Positions 9,799 to 18,712 of a stretch of 64,000 bases of DNA are shown one piece after another. The notes under the pieces were generated by a model that was given only the letters and a program-made list of their open reading frames with translations, was not told where the DNA came from and searched no databases. This DNA comes from Bacteroidetes bacterium UBA1312 (GTDB lineage Bacteria; Bacteroidota; Bacteroidia; Chitinophagales; Chitinophagaceae): positions 248,001 through 312,000 of the forward strand of contig DBTQ01000027.1 of assembly GCA_002307135.1 (NCBI GenBank), given 5' to 3'. Within the stretch, counting starts at the first letter, position 1; each line of letters begins with the position of its first letter. The position numbers and the translations under genes were made by a program.

Positions 9799-10847
9799 TT
9801 ATCAATCATACTAGACACCTTTTCCCAACGTTTTACTTTTGGAGTTTGAACATTTTCAACAGCAGACAAATCGCTTAAAATTTTATTCGCCAAGACATTC
9901 GCCATTCGAACAGGAACTGCATTACCAATCATTTTATAACCATCGGCAATGTTTTTATAATAGAATTTGAATGTGTCAGGAAAAGTTTGGACTCTTGCAC
10001 ACTCTCTGACACTTAATCTTCGATATAAATCTTCTTTGCCAGGGACAAATATTCTTAAATTCTGTTCGACAAATTGAAACTTTGGAGCTTGTGGGTGGCA
10101 AGGAGCGTGACGACCACCTGCTTGAATTGTAAAAGAAACTTCATCCCAAGACCGAACACGATTTCTTGACATATAAATTGTAGAAAAGCCACCAGTCATA
10201 TATTCGTGGTTTGACACTAAACAATCTTCGCCATTCGTTATATTTCCTTTTTGTGCAGGAAGGACATTACCTTTTAAATCGCCAATTGCTTTTGACAACG
10301 GAATTTTATTTTCTAAAGTTGTGGGTATTGGAAATTCAAATTCAATTCCTAAATCTGTACGATAACCAACAAAGAAAACTCGTTTTCTATCTTGTGGAAC
10401 ACCATAATCTGAAACATTCAACATTTGAAAAGACAAATTATAACCACATTCTCGAAACATACTTTTTATGTTTTCCAAAGCATTGCCGTGAGCTGACAAA
10501 AGCATTCCGGATACATTTTCAGCAAGAAAGAATTTAGGTTGTTTGTCAGCAAGAATTCTAATAAAGTCATAAAAAAGCTGTCCTCTTTTGTCGCCAATTC
10601 CTCTCATTGCACCAGCTTCAGACCAACTTTGACAAGGCGGTCCACCAATAATTCCATCACATTCAGGAACTTCACTTGTGGGAACATCTGTAATACTTCG
10701 TTTGTCTAAATAAACGCCATTATGATTTTTTTCGTAAGTCTCCCAAATAGATTTATCGTATTCATTTGCCCAAATAACATCAAATCCAGCTTTTGAAAAG
10801 CCTAAATCTAAACCACCTGCACCAGCGAAAAATGTTACTAATTTCAT
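9780..10847 (-). CDS. DNA (cytosine-5-)-methyltransferase of a type II RM system
   Basis: 355 residues with all core m5C methyltransferase motifs in the usual order: I (FAGAGGLDLGF, residues 7-17), IV with the catalytic Cys in GGPPCQSWSEAG, VI (ENVSG), VIII (QDRKRVFFVG), IX/X (IGNAVPVRMA near the C-terminus). The target-recognition region sits between VIII and IX. It ends 1 bp from the NgoPII-like endonuclease gene on the same strand, so the two form one operon, endonuclease first. By that pairing it should protect GGCC, as M.NgoPII and M.HaeIII do; the site specificity is inferred, not visible. The gene is AT-rich relative to its neighbours, which suggests transfer. Confidence 0.93.
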   Translation of the reverse strand: MKLVTFFAGAGGLDLGFSKAGFDVIWANEYDKSIWETYEKNHNGVYLDKRSITDVPTSEVPECDGIIGGPPCQSWSEAGAMRGIGDKRGQLFYDFIRILADKQPKFFLAENVSGMLLSAHGNALENIKSMFRECGYNLSFQMLNVSDYGVPQDRKRVFFVGYRTDLGIEFEFPIPTTLENKIPLSKAIGDLKGNVLPAQKGNITNGEDCLVSNHEYMTGGFSTIYMSRNRVRSWDEVSFTIQAGGRHAPCHPQAPKFQFVEQNLRIFVPGKEDLYRRLSVRECARVQTFPDTFKFYYKNIADGYKMIGNAVPVRMANVLANKILSDLSAVENVQTPKVKRWEKVSSMIDNSIVSV

Positions 10848-10848
10848 G

Positions 10849-11694
10849 TTAATTGACTTTATAGGTTATTAATTTACAATCCAACAGTTGAGCAGGGTTA
10901 TTTGGATTTTTGATTTTAGTATCTTCAAAAGAATAGTTAGCTTTTGTAAGATTTTGAAGTGCCGTTTTATCAGCATTTGGAAAGGAATTAAACTTTTCAG
11001 TTTTCATCAAACAAAGAACTTGAAACGTTGCATTAGCATCAACTTTGTTTAAATACGAGAAGATTTTATGTGGGTTTTCAATATGCCACATTCCACGAAT
11101 ACGCAAATCAGTTACACCCAAAGGGTCAACTTTTTTGACTTTGCCTAATTCGTTTGTTTCAGTAAATTCAACATCTGGTATTTCTGTTATTCCTGAAGAA
11201 ATAGTTTTTTTTATTTTTTCGTAAACCTCTTTATCAGCAGAAAAGCAGTCGCCATATACAAACCACAAATATTTAATATCAGTATCGTTTGTATGACCAA
11301 CTATGTAAACAATATCTTTTTCAGTCCAATCTTCACAATTTTTACAAGCCTGTGTAAGCATTGGACTATCTGCAAAAAGTTTAGATTTAGGATAAGAACT
11401 ATTTAAAGCTAAAGCACTTGTTGGATTTTGGACTTTTTTAGTTTCAATTGCATCGCCATTACGTAGAATTATATCAGGTGGGTTATTTTGATTACCCAAA
11501 TATGAAAAAACTTCATTAAATTTTTGCAATCTATCAACTTCAGACAAGTCAAAAGAGTTTGCGAAAATATCTTTCACATAATTTTCTAAGGCTTCACCGA
11601 CAGAGTTTGCTCTGTTTCGACCAGTATAATAATCTTTAACCTTTATAATCGGATTTTCGACAATTAATTTTATTGCTTGTAGTAAGTTTGACAT
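10849..11694 (-). CDS. NgoPII-family type II restriction endonuclease
   Basis: 281 residues. The N-terminus (YYTGRNRANSVGEALE) resembles NgoPII-type enzymes, and a PD-(D/E)XK nuclease core is visible around residues 73-88: PPDIILRNGDAIETKK, with Asp, Glu and Lys in the expected spacing. Members cleave GGCC. Paired Cys at CKNCEDW and a beta-rich C-terminal part follow. Gene order endonuclease then methyltransferase with a 1-bp gap indicates co-translation, and no controller (C) protein gene is present. Base composition is clearly AT-rich. The family assignment is from motif similarity and gene pairing. Confidence 0.8.
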   Translation of the reverse strand: MSNLLQAIKLIVENPIIKVKDYYTGRNRANSVGEALENYVKDIFANSFDLSEVDRLQKFNEVFSYLGNQNNPPDIILRNGDAIETKKVQNPTSALALNSSYPKSKLFADSPMLTQACKNCEDWTEKDIVYIVGHTNDTDIKYLWFVYGDCFSADKEVYEKIKKTISSGITEIPDVEFTETNELGKVKKVDPLGVTDLRIRGMWHIENPHKIFSYLNKVDANATFQVLCLMKTEKFNSFPNADKTALQNLTKANYSFEDTKIKNPNNPAQLLDCKLITYKVN

Positions 11695-11856
11695 ATTCAG
11701 GATTTACGGCTAATATTTTGCAACAAATTTACTAAATCTGTTTAAAACTAACTTAATGCAATAAATTACCATATAGATTCAAACTGCAAAATACTTTTAT
11801 TGTTTTGCCGAATGAAGCCTAAGTTCTAAGTTTGCAATCTGAAAAACAGATTTATT

Positions 11857-12996
11857 ATGCAAGGATTACAAATGGTGGACCTCAAACGTCAGTATCAAAA
11901 CATTAAAGCAGAAGTCGATGAAGCTATCTTGAATGTGGTAGCCAGCAGTGCTTTTATCAATGGGCCGGATGTCAAACATTTCAGTAGTGAACTCGCTACA
12001 TATTTGGGCGTAAAACACGTTATCCCTTGCGCTAATGGAACTGATGCATTGCAGATAGCACTTATGGCACTTGGTTTAGAACCTGGCGACGAGGTGATCA
12101 CACCTTCATTTACATACATTGCTACGGTAGAAGTGGTAGCCTTGCTACGCCTGAAACCTGTATTTGTTGATGTAGATGCGGATACCTTCACTATGAATAT
12201 TGATGCCGTACGTAAAGCTATTACAGCAAAAACGAAAGCCATTATTCCGGTACACCTTTATGGACAAAGTGTGGATATGGCACCTCTTTTGGAATTAGCC
12301 AAAGAATTTAATCTACCTATAATAGAAGACAACGCTCAAGCTATTGGTGGTACTTATACCTTCCCCGACGGTACCCAAAAGAAAACCGGTGCTATGGGCA
12401 CTATTGGTTGTACTTCATTTTTCCCTTCTAAGAATCTGGGTTGCTATGGTGATGGCGGTGCCATGTTTACCAATGACGATGCGCTTGCAGAAAAATTAGC
12501 GATGATTGCCAATCACGGTCAAAAAGTTCGTTACTACCATGAAATGGTAGGATGCAATAGCCGCTTAGATACGATACAAGCAGCGGTACTACGTATCAAA
12601 TTGCGTAAGCTGGATGAGTATTGTAGTGCACGCCGTGAAGCTGCAGACTATTACGATAATGCTTTTGCCAATAACCCCAACATTATTACACCATTCCGCC
12701 CTGCATATAGCTACCATGTATTCCATCAATATACTTTGCAACTCAAAAATGTTGACAGAGACAAAGTGGTGGATCTGCTTGCTGAAAAAGGTATTCCATC
12801 GATGATTTATTATCCTGTACCTTCTCACAAACAAAATATGTTGAAAGATTTTGGCGGTGCAGATTACAACTTACCTGTCACAGATTATCTCAACACATGT
12901 GTGATGTCCTTGCCGATACATACTGAACTCACCGAAGAAGAGTTGAAATACATCAGTGACAATATGAACGAAATCGTAAACCAACTGAGCAAATAA
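11857..12996 (+). CDS. DegT/DnrJ/EryC1/StrS aminotransferase
   Basis: 379-residue PLP-dependent aminotransferase acting on keto-sugar nucleotides. Hallmarks are CANGTDALQIAL (PLP phosphate binding), VDVDADTFTMN, IIEDNAQAIGG with the PLP-ring Asp, and the Schiff-base Lys in FFPSKNLGCYGDGGA. It overlaps rfbC by 1 nt (TAATG), so the two are translationally coupled and probably make a 3- or 4-amino deoxysugar for surface polysaccharide. The substrate cannot be read from the sequence; resemblance is greatest to WbpE/WlbC-type enzymes. The start could also be the ATG five codons later. Confidence 0.9.
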   Translation: MQGLQMVDLKRQYQNIKAEVDEAILNVVASSAFINGPDVKHFSSELATYLGVKHVIPCANGTDALQIALMALGLEPGDEVITPSFTYIATVEVVALLRLKPVFVDVDADTFTMNIDAVRKAITAKTKAIIPVHLYGQSVDMAPLLELAKEFNLPIIEDNAQAIGGTYTFPDGTQKKTGAMGTIGCTSFFPSKNLGCYGDGGAMFTNDDALAEKLAMIANHGQKVRYYHEMVGCNSRLDTIQAAVLRIKLRKLDEYCSARREAADYYDNAFANNPNIITPFRPAYSYHVFHQYTLQLKNVDRDKVVDLLAEKGIPSMIYYPVPSHKQNMLKDFGGADYNLPVTDYLNTCVMSLPIHTELTEEELKYISDNMNEIVNQLSK

Positions 12997-13547
12997 TGAA
13001 TGTTATCCAAACAGGCTTTGAAGGGCTGCTCATTATAGAGCCACGCGTATTCAGCGATGATAGAGGTTATTTTTTTGAAAGCTTTAATGAAGCTTTGTTT
13101 GAAAAATCAACCGGTTTTACCAACAAATTTGTACAAGACAATCAGGCACGTTCTTCTATGAATGTATTGCGTGGTCTGCATTATCAAAATGAACCAATCG
13201 CTCAAACAAAATTACTTCGTGTACTTAGTGGTGCAATATGGGATGTAGTAGTGGACTTACGTAAAAATAGTCCTACATACAAACAATGGTATGGTATTGA
13301 GTTGTCTGCCGACAATAAAAAGCAATTCCTTGTTCCCAGAGGCTTTGCTCATGGCTACTCTGTATTGACCGAAACTGCTGAAGTATTTTACAAATGCGAT
13401 AACTTCTACAGCAAAGAGCACGAAGGCGGTGTTTTTTACAATGATCCGTCATTGAATATTGATTGGAAAATAGACCTTACTAACGCTATTGTATCGGATA
13501 AAGACAAAGTCCAACCTATGCTGGCCAATTGTAACAGCACTTTTTAA
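12996..13547 (+). CDS. rfbC: dTDP-4-dehydrorhamnose 3,5-epimerase
   Basis: 183-residue cupin-fold epimerase of dTDP-L-rhamnose biosynthesis. The active-site motif LRGLHYQ (about 58-64) carries the catalytic His, and FLVPRGFAHGYSVL (about 110-123) is the conserved beta-strand motif. Length is typical of RfbC. rfbA, rfbB and rfbD are not adjacent, so either they lie elsewhere or the enzyme acts with the upstream DegT aminotransferase on a related dTDP-sugar, as in FdtA-type pathways. A hairpin terminator ends the operon. Confidence 0.93.
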   Translation: MNVIQTGFEGLLIIEPRVFSDDRGYFFESFNEALFEKSTGFTNKFVQDNQARSSMNVLRGLHYQNEPIAQTKLLRVLSGAIWDVVVDLRKNSPTYKQWYGIELSADNKKQFLVPRGFAHGYSVLTETAEVFYKCDNFYSKEHEGGVFYNDPSLNIDWKIDLTNAIVSDKDKVQPMLANCNSTF

Positions 13548-13568
13548 ACAACCTACTCTTTAGCTAAA

Positions 13569-13605
13569 TAAAAATCCGATACTAAAACGCAGTATCGGAT
13601 TTTTA
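13569..13605. terminator. Bidirectional terminator between rfbC and nitroreductase gene
   Basis: A 14-bp perfect inverted repeat (13569-13582 with 13592-13605), loop 9 nt, flanked by A and T runs on both sides, between convergent genes. Confidence 0.9.
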
Positions 13606-13629
13606 GTTTTAGAAAACACAGAAAAACAA

Positions 13630-14262
13630 CTACTTCAATTCTGTTATAAATTGCTCTTTAGGAGTACGTACTTTTTTCAAATTAACCAACCAGTCATTAG
13701 CGGTATCTCTATAACCTAGAGTCATAATAACAGCACTTTTCAAACCCTTCGCGTTTAATCCCAACAGCTCGTCTAAAGCATCGTTATTAAAACCTTCCAT
13801 AGGTGTTGCATCCACTTGCTGATCAGCAGCGGCTATTAATGCCACACCTAAAGAAATGTAAGCTTGTCTCGCCGCATGATTAAAATTTTCTGATGCAGGT
13901 CGTTGCGTATAAATGCCGATCAACATATTACGATAGTCGTCTGTTGCGGCATCAGGCAATCCTCTTTCTGCATTCATACGGGTGAATACTTCATTAATCC
14001 GTTCTGTAGTATAATTATCCCAAGCTGCAAAAACAAGCAAATGAGATGCCTCAGTTATCTGAGGTTGGTTCATAGCTGCAGGTTTTACTTTTTCCAATAA
14101 TTCTTTGTCTGAAATTACAATAATTTCAAAAGGTTGCAAACCAGAAGATGATGGTGCTAAACGTGCAGCATCTAATACATAGTCCACCTTTTCCTGTGGA
14201 ACGATATTACCGTTCATTCTTTTTGTAGCATAGCGCCATTGAAGCGCATTGAATAAGTCCAT
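13630..14262 (-). CDS. NAD(P)H-dependent nitroreductase family oxidoreductase
   Basis: 210-residue FMN-dependent flavoprotein of the NfsB-like group. Family signs are WRYATKRMNG near the N-terminus (FMN phosphate binding), ARLAPSSSGLQPFEIIVI (20-45), an amphipathic central helix pair, and the conserved dipeptide region GLKSAVIMTLGYRD near residue 175-188. It reduces quinones, nitro compounds or similar electrophiles; the physiological substrate is unknown. It has its own promoter region with an interrupted palindrome at 14301-14337, suggesting control by an HxlR/MarR-type repressor, but no such regulator gene is adjacent. Confidence 0.9.
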   Translation of the reverse strand: MDLFNALQWRYATKRMNGNIVPQEKVDYVLDAARLAPSSSGLQPFEIIVISDKELLEKVKPAAMNQPQITEASHLLVFAAWDNYTTERINEVFTRMNAERGLPDAATDDYRNMLIGIYTQRPASENFNHAARQAYISLGVALIAAADQQVDATPMEGFNNDALDELLGLNAKGLKSAVIMTLGYRDTANDWLVNLKKVRTPKEQFITELK

Positions 14263-14589
14263 TGTATGTTTTTATTTTGAGAAGACAAAGTTGGGACAAA
14301 TACTTTACTTTTGATACCATTATACTAAAAGAAAGTAGTTTCCTTTTATATACCATGTCAAAAACAGGGCAAAACAATAGCTACCAAAGCCATTCGGACG
14401 GTATAGCTAAGCTCCTGTTATAAAAGATACGCCTGATTTGTTGCGTACGAACTAACTGATTATGGCAGCTCCTTGCAAGATGCAATGGGTAATAGGATGA
14501 CGTGGGAGTGCAACCCAGCGCAATAATTATCACACAATAAAAATAGTCGTACAACACATTTTGGGGCTTCCTCACCCTCACCAAAAATT
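14263..14589. promoter_or_regulatory. Intergenic region with candidate operator upstream of the nitroreductase gene
   Basis: An interrupted palindrome, left arm 14301-14312 (TACTTTACTTTT) and right arm 14327-14337 (AAAAGAAAGTA), sits about 40 bp upstream of the nitroreductase start. In related genomes an HxlR-type repressor often occupies this place. Only a 22-codon plus-strand frame from 14354 follows, and it does not look like a regulator. The rest of the 327 bp has no recognisable feature. Confidence 0.4.
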
Positions 14590-15747
14590 TTACACGCCAA
14601 TGATAGGATGTCTTTTGAATTCCAGGCTCCGATCAAACAGATAACGATAGGTAATCAGTTTTCGGGTTGGGTGTGCACCCAAATTTTCCGCTATATTCAT
14701 CATTTTAGGATTAAAGTCGCCAATCCATTGCATCTCGTAATCTTCATATTTAACCTTCTTCTGAATAACTTTTGCCGCCTCTACTATTAAATAAGAATCA
14801 ACACCCTTACCTTGGTGTTCAGGAACCACACCAAATACCAAACCTACACAACGACGGCATTTTCCAAATTTTTGCCGGATCACAAATTGGATTTTTTGAA
14901 GCCAGCCGAACCGCCCATTTAAGTATTTAAAATATTGATTAATGTCCGGCAAATTAACAAACATAGCTATAGGATCTGTATGATAATAGGCAAACCAGAT
15001 AAGGGTTTCGTCCATTACAGATTTCATTTGCTCAAACATTTTCACTACCGTTCTTTCATCAATTTGTTTGTTATCGCCATGACTGGCCCAGGCTTTATTA
15101 TACACGATAGCAAAGTCTTTTGCAAACTGATCCAAGCGATTTTTATCTATCATTTTAGCACTAAATGCTGCATCATGAGCTACTTCATTATGCCTGATAA
15201 AAAATTTTTCCTGCAAGCTATCCTTCGTCTTCATGCCATAGCAAATCTGATTGAAAAACAATTCAAAGCCATACGACTCCATGAGCGTCTTGTAATAAGG
15301 TGGATTGTAATTCATGCAATATAATGGCTCGTCAAAACCCTCTGAAAGCAATCCCCACCAACGATCCCGCTCTCCAAAATTAATTGGGCCATCCATTGCC
15401 TCCATACCCCTTTGTAACAACCACTGTTTGCAATGATCAAATATAAAGTGGGCAGCTTGCTGATTGTTGATACACTCAAAGAATCCAATACCTCCCGTTG
15501 GCTGGCTTTGTTTATATTTTTTATTAATAAAAGCAGCTACACGACCTACGATTTGATTGTTGTTATCAAATAGTATCCAGCGACTACATTCACCATGCTT
15601 AAAAAATTTATTTTTTGCTGTGTCAAAAACATCCTCAATATCTTTATCCAAAGGTCTGATCCAATTGCTATCGTTCTTATAAATAGCTATTGGCATTTCA
15701 AGAAACAAACGATTATCCTCCTTTGTTTTCACTTCGTGCATCCTCAT
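14590..15747 (-). CDS. GNAT-like N-acetyltransferase family protein
   Basis: 385 residues. The N-terminus (NRLFLEMPIAIYKND, then WIRPL) and the aromatic motif INFGERDRWWGLL around residue 120-132 match a conserved family of GNAT-fold proteins that is widespread in Bacteroidota. The acetyl-CoA binding region appears as GVVPEHQGKGVDSYLI near residue 310, with the R/Q-x-x-G-x-G/A signature (QGKGVD). Substrate and physiological role are unknown. It stands alone, with weak candidate promoters only. An alternative start two codons downstream is possible. Confidence 0.8.
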   Translation of the reverse strand: MRMHEVKTKEDNRLFLEMPIAIYKNDSNWIRPLDKDIEDVFDTAKNKFFKHGECSRWILFDNNNQIVGRVAAFINKKYKQSQPTGGIGFFECINNQQAAHFIFDHCKQWLLQRGMEAMDGPINFGERDRWWGLLSEGFDEPLYCMNYNPPYYKTLMESYGFELFFNQICYGMKTKDSLQEKFFIRHNEVAHDAAFSAKMIDKNRLDQFAKDFAIVYNKAWASHGDNKQIDERTVVKMFEQMKSVMDETLIWFAYYHTDPIAMFVNLPDINQYFKYLNGRFGWLQKIQFVIRQKFGKCRRCVGLVFGVVPEHQGKGVDSYLIVEAAKVIQKKVKYEDYEMQWIGDFNPKMMNIAENLGAHPTRKLITYRYLFDRSLEFKRHPIIGV

Positions 15748-15833
15748 TATTTGCTCGGTTTGAGGTCACAAAATAAAGTAATTTTAAAATTGCCGAACAA
15801 CCCTAGCATTTTTTTCTTTAGTTTGCAAGATAG

Positions 15834-17861
15834 ATGTTGTGGTTATCCCTTTTTATCGCCCTGATTGTATCCTTTTTTGTTGGTTGGCTCATGTACAAAG
15901 CCGACAAAAAACGTGTTGTACCCTACCCTTGGCTTACCGCTACTTTAAGGGCATTGCTGGTGTTACTCACACTTTTACTCCTGCTTGCGCCACAAATCAA
16001 CAAGCACAATATCAATACACAAAAACCAATTGTGCTCTTCCTGCAAGACCATTCACAATCCATAGCAAATGCGCTCGGCAAAGACAGCAGTAAGTATAAA
16101 AGTGATGTAACAGCACTTGCCAATAAACTATCGGAGCGATTCAAATTGATTACTTGGAATTTGGATGGCCATATATCCAAAGACAGTCTATTTGGCTACA
16201 ATGCAACAACCACAGATATTTCAACAGCGCTCAGCAACGCTACTGAAATGTATGGACAGCAAAATTTAGGTGCTATCATACTGGCTTCCGATGGTCAATA
16301 CAATCAGGGAGCGAATCCAATATTTACACAATTGCCCATCAATGGTGCACTATATTCCTTAGCTATTGGCGATACAAGTGTTCCCAAAGATTTGCGTATA
16401 ACAAAAATATACGCCAATAAAACAGCATCTCTTAATAGCCAATTTGAAATAAGGGCTGATATAGTAGCTCTGCGATGCAATGGATATAAAAACAATATTG
16501 TACTGCTCGATGCTTCGGGCAATACTATAGCAGAAGCACCTGTAAATATTAACAACGATAGATTTGACGGGAGTAGCTCCTTTTCTGTAAAACTGAGTAA
16601 GCCGGGGCTTCAACACTATATACTATCCGCACCCAATGCCGGCGGCGAGCAAAATGTGGCCAACAATAAGCAAAACATCTTTGTAGATGTCATTGAGGAA
16701 AAGAAAAAAATATTAATCCTTGCTGCTGCTCCTCATCCCGACATTAAAGCGATCAACGATGCGCTCAAAGGCTTGGAACAATACGAGGTGACCACTAAAA
16801 CAGTGGACCAAATACCGGACAACCTGAGCGAATACCAGTGTATCATCCTACACCAGCTGCCCGCTATCAACAATACAATTAGCAACCAATTAAGCGCACA
16901 AAAGAAAAGCATCTGGTACATAGCCGGTGCGCAAAGCAATTATCCGCAACTCAACCAATGGCAACAGGCCGTCAGCTTCAATGTGAGCAATGCCATGAGG
17001 GATGCAGAACCCAGCTTCAATACATCGTTCAATACATTTTCACTACCACAAAACATTCGCGCAGTGTGCGATAAGTTGCCACCATTGAATGTTCCATTTG
17101 GTACTATCAATGCCTCGGCAGCAAGCAATATACTATTTAACCAATCGACCGGACAGCCGCTCTGGGTACTATACCCCGGCACTGCACCTTGTGCCGTACT
17201 CTGTGGCGAGGGACTTTGGCGTTGGCGCTTATACGAATACAAAAATTTCAACAGGCACGAAGTAGTCGATGAATGTATTCGACAAACAGTAAGCTTCCTT
17301 ACGGCCAATAATAAGGACAAGCCTTTTCGTACCGAGCTACCCAAATATGTATGGAACAATCCGGAGCATATTCAGCTCAATGCATACCTGTACAATAGTA
17401 ACAACGAGCCGATCAATCAGCCCGACGCTACGCTTAGCATCAGCGATAGTACAGGACACAGCAAAAATTACACATTTGAGCGCAATGGCAATACTTATAG
17501 AATAGACATAGGCACCATGCCTGCCGGCACTTATAGCTACAAAGCTCAAACCACTTTCAATGGCAAAACATATACAGATGCCGGACGTTTTGTAATGGAC
17601 GCTACATCGCTCGAAGCTCAGGAGAGTGGCTGCAATTATCCGCTCATGTATGCATTAGCTCAAAAAAACAATGGCAGTACATTCAATACCAATCAAATAA
17701 ATGCACTCTACGATTCCATTGTCAAAAACAACAACATCCGCCCACTCATAAGCGAAACTACCGAGCAAGTGCCGCTCATAGATTGGAAATGGTATTTCTT
17801 ATTGCTCCTGTTGGTTGCTACAGCCGAATGGCTGCTCAGAAAGTATTGGATGGCCATGTAA
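15834..17861 (+). CDS. VWA-like membrane protein
   Basis: 675 residues. Two transmembrane helices at the N-terminus (about 2-21 and 36-55) and one at the C-terminus (about 652-672) leave a large periplasmic or cytoplasmic domain between them. A von Willebrand A-like MIDAS motif is readable: DHSQS (D-x-S-x-S, about 71-75) and later ILASDGQYNQG. The architecture recalls the glutamine-amidotransferase/VWA proteins next to Bat or MoxR loci in Bacteroidota, but no MoxR or DUF58 gene is adjacent. Metal-dependent protein binding is likely; an enzymatic role is not indicated. The gene immediately precedes an XRE regulator on the same strand (122-bp gap). Confidence 0.75.
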   Translation: MLWLSLFIALIVSFFVGWLMYKADKKRVVPYPWLTATLRALLVLLTLLLLLAPQINKHNINTQKPIVLFLQDHSQSIANALGKDSSKYKSDVTALANKLSERFKLITWNLDGHISKDSLFGYNATTTDISTALSNATEMYGQQNLGAIILASDGQYNQGANPIFTQLPINGALYSLAIGDTSVPKDLRITKIYANKTASLNSQFEIRADIVALRCNGYKNNIVLLDASGNTIAEAPVNINNDRFDGSSSFSVKLSKPGLQHYILSAPNAGGEQNVANNKQNIFVDVIEEKKKILILAAAPHPDIKAINDALKGLEQYEVTTKTVDQIPDNLSEYQCIILHQLPAINNTISNQLSAQKKSIWYIAGAQSNYPQLNQWQQAVSFNVSNAMRDAEPSFNTSFNTFSLPQNIRAVCDKLPPLNVPFGTINASAASNILFNQSTGQPLWVLYPGTAPCAVLCGEGLWRWRLYEYKNFNRHEVVDECIRQTVSFLTANNKDKPFRTELPKYVWNNPEHIQLNAYLYNSNNEPINQPDATLSISDSTGHSKNYTFERNGNTYRIDIGTMPAGTYSYKAQTTFNGKTYTDAGRFVMDATSLEAQESGCNYPLMYALAQKNNGSTFNTNQINALYDSIVKNNNIRPLISETTEQVPLIDWKWYFLLLLLVATAEWLLRKYWMAM

Positions 17862-17945
17862 CTGCAACCAGCTGTATCCACTACATATCGAGCTTGTATC
17901 TGCAACAACAACACATGTAAGATACCTGTACATTATCGAAAAAAG

Positions 17946-17979
17946 ATGTAATTTACACGGGTCAAAAAAATTACATTTG
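17946..17979 (+). promoter_or_regulatory. Candidate promoter/operator of the XRE gene
   Basis: A 9-bp inverted repeat (ATGTAATTT at 17946-17954, AAATTACAT at 17968-17976) overlaps a Bacteroidota -7-like element TACATTTG (17972-17979) only a few bases before the XRE start codon, implying autorepression and a very short leader. Confidence 0.5.
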
Positions 17980-17983
17980 CGCT

Positions 17984-18412
17984 ATGATGCACAATACGAA
18001 CACGCCAAATCATAAAATACACGAAGGCCGCAACGTAAAACGATTTCGCGAAATGTTGGGTATAAAACAAGATGCACTGGCTGCCGACTTGGGCGACGAC
18101 TGGAACCAACAAAAGATATCGCTACTGGAGCAAAAAGAAACCATAGATGCTCCCCTACTGGCGCAAATATCGGCTGTGCTCAAAATTCCTGTAGAAGCTA
18201 TTCAGAATTTTGATGAAGAACAAGCGGTGAATATTATAGCGAATACGTTTGATAATGGTTCTATCTTAAATGGTATTAATCACAACCCAACTTTTCACCC
18301 AATTGATAAACTAATTCAACTGCACGAAGAAAAGATTGCACTCTATGAGCGTATGCTCAAGGAAAAGGATGAAATGATGGGAAGGTTGGAGCAATTGATA
18401 GCAAATAAGTAA
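17984..18412 (+). CDS. XRE-family helix-turn-helix regulator
   Basis: 142 residues. Residues ~10-75 form a Cro/C1-type HTH domain (GRNVKRFREMLGIKQDALA, QQKISLLEQKETIDAPLL). A C-terminal amphipathic segment rich in Glu/Lys (about 105-140) looks like a coiled coil for dimerisation. Such XRE proteins are common as stand-alone regulators in Bacteroidota. The target is unknown; the palindrome overlapping its own promoter suggests autoregulation. It lies 300 bp upstream of the toxin-antitoxin-chaperone locus on the same strand but is unlikely to belong to that operon, which has its own operator. The start may be ATG 17984 or the adjacent ATG 17987. Confidence 0.87.
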   Translation: MMHNTNTPNHKIHEGRNVKRFREMLGIKQDALAADLGDDWNQQKISLLEQKETIDAPLLAQISAVLKIPVEAIQNFDEEQAVNIIANTFDNGSILNGINHNPTFHPIDKLIQLHEEKIALYERMLKEKDEMMGRLEQLIANK

Positions 18413-18712
18413 TAACTGACGCAAAAAATGAACAAGGCATCTCAAAAATAAAATGGATAGACATCTAAAATGGTTCTTCTCGACTTCCGATGACGATAAA
18501 ATCTTCCAAAAAAAGATTAGTACCCTTCTGTTGGTAGAATTAATTTAAACCGCTAAGCTGAAGAACTATTTTTTAAAAACGTGGAAATTTCCCTGCTTTT
18601 TATCAAATCTAGGTGTTATGTTTGCGCGATAACAAAAGTTAATACTCTCAAAAGGTAATATTAACTTTTAAAATGAACTAATTATTATAATTTTAATTAT
18701 GGTACAAGTTTA
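18413..18712 (+). promoter_or_regulatory. AT-rich intergenic region upstream of the TAC operon, with operator-like palindrome
   Basis: A 300-bp AT-rich gap. Near its end is a perfect 11-bp inverted repeat, AAAAGTTAATA (18634-18644) and TATTAACTTTT (18659-18669), 14-nt spacer, ending 43 bp before the first toxin codon; it is a good candidate for autorepression by the antitoxin complex. A 31-codon frame at 18453-18548 (starts MDRHLKWFF) is open but has no recognisable homologue and I do not call it a gene. Confidence 0.6.

Noticed and set aside
14381..14584. Minus-strand 67-codon frame between the nitroreductase and GNAT-like genes
   Set aside because: No recognisable domain, no promoter or terminator, and low protein-like composition.
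18453..18548. 31-codon plus-strand frame upstream of the TAC operon
   Set aside because: Starts MDRHLKWFF, with no homology or RBS evidence; mentioned in the gap entry only.
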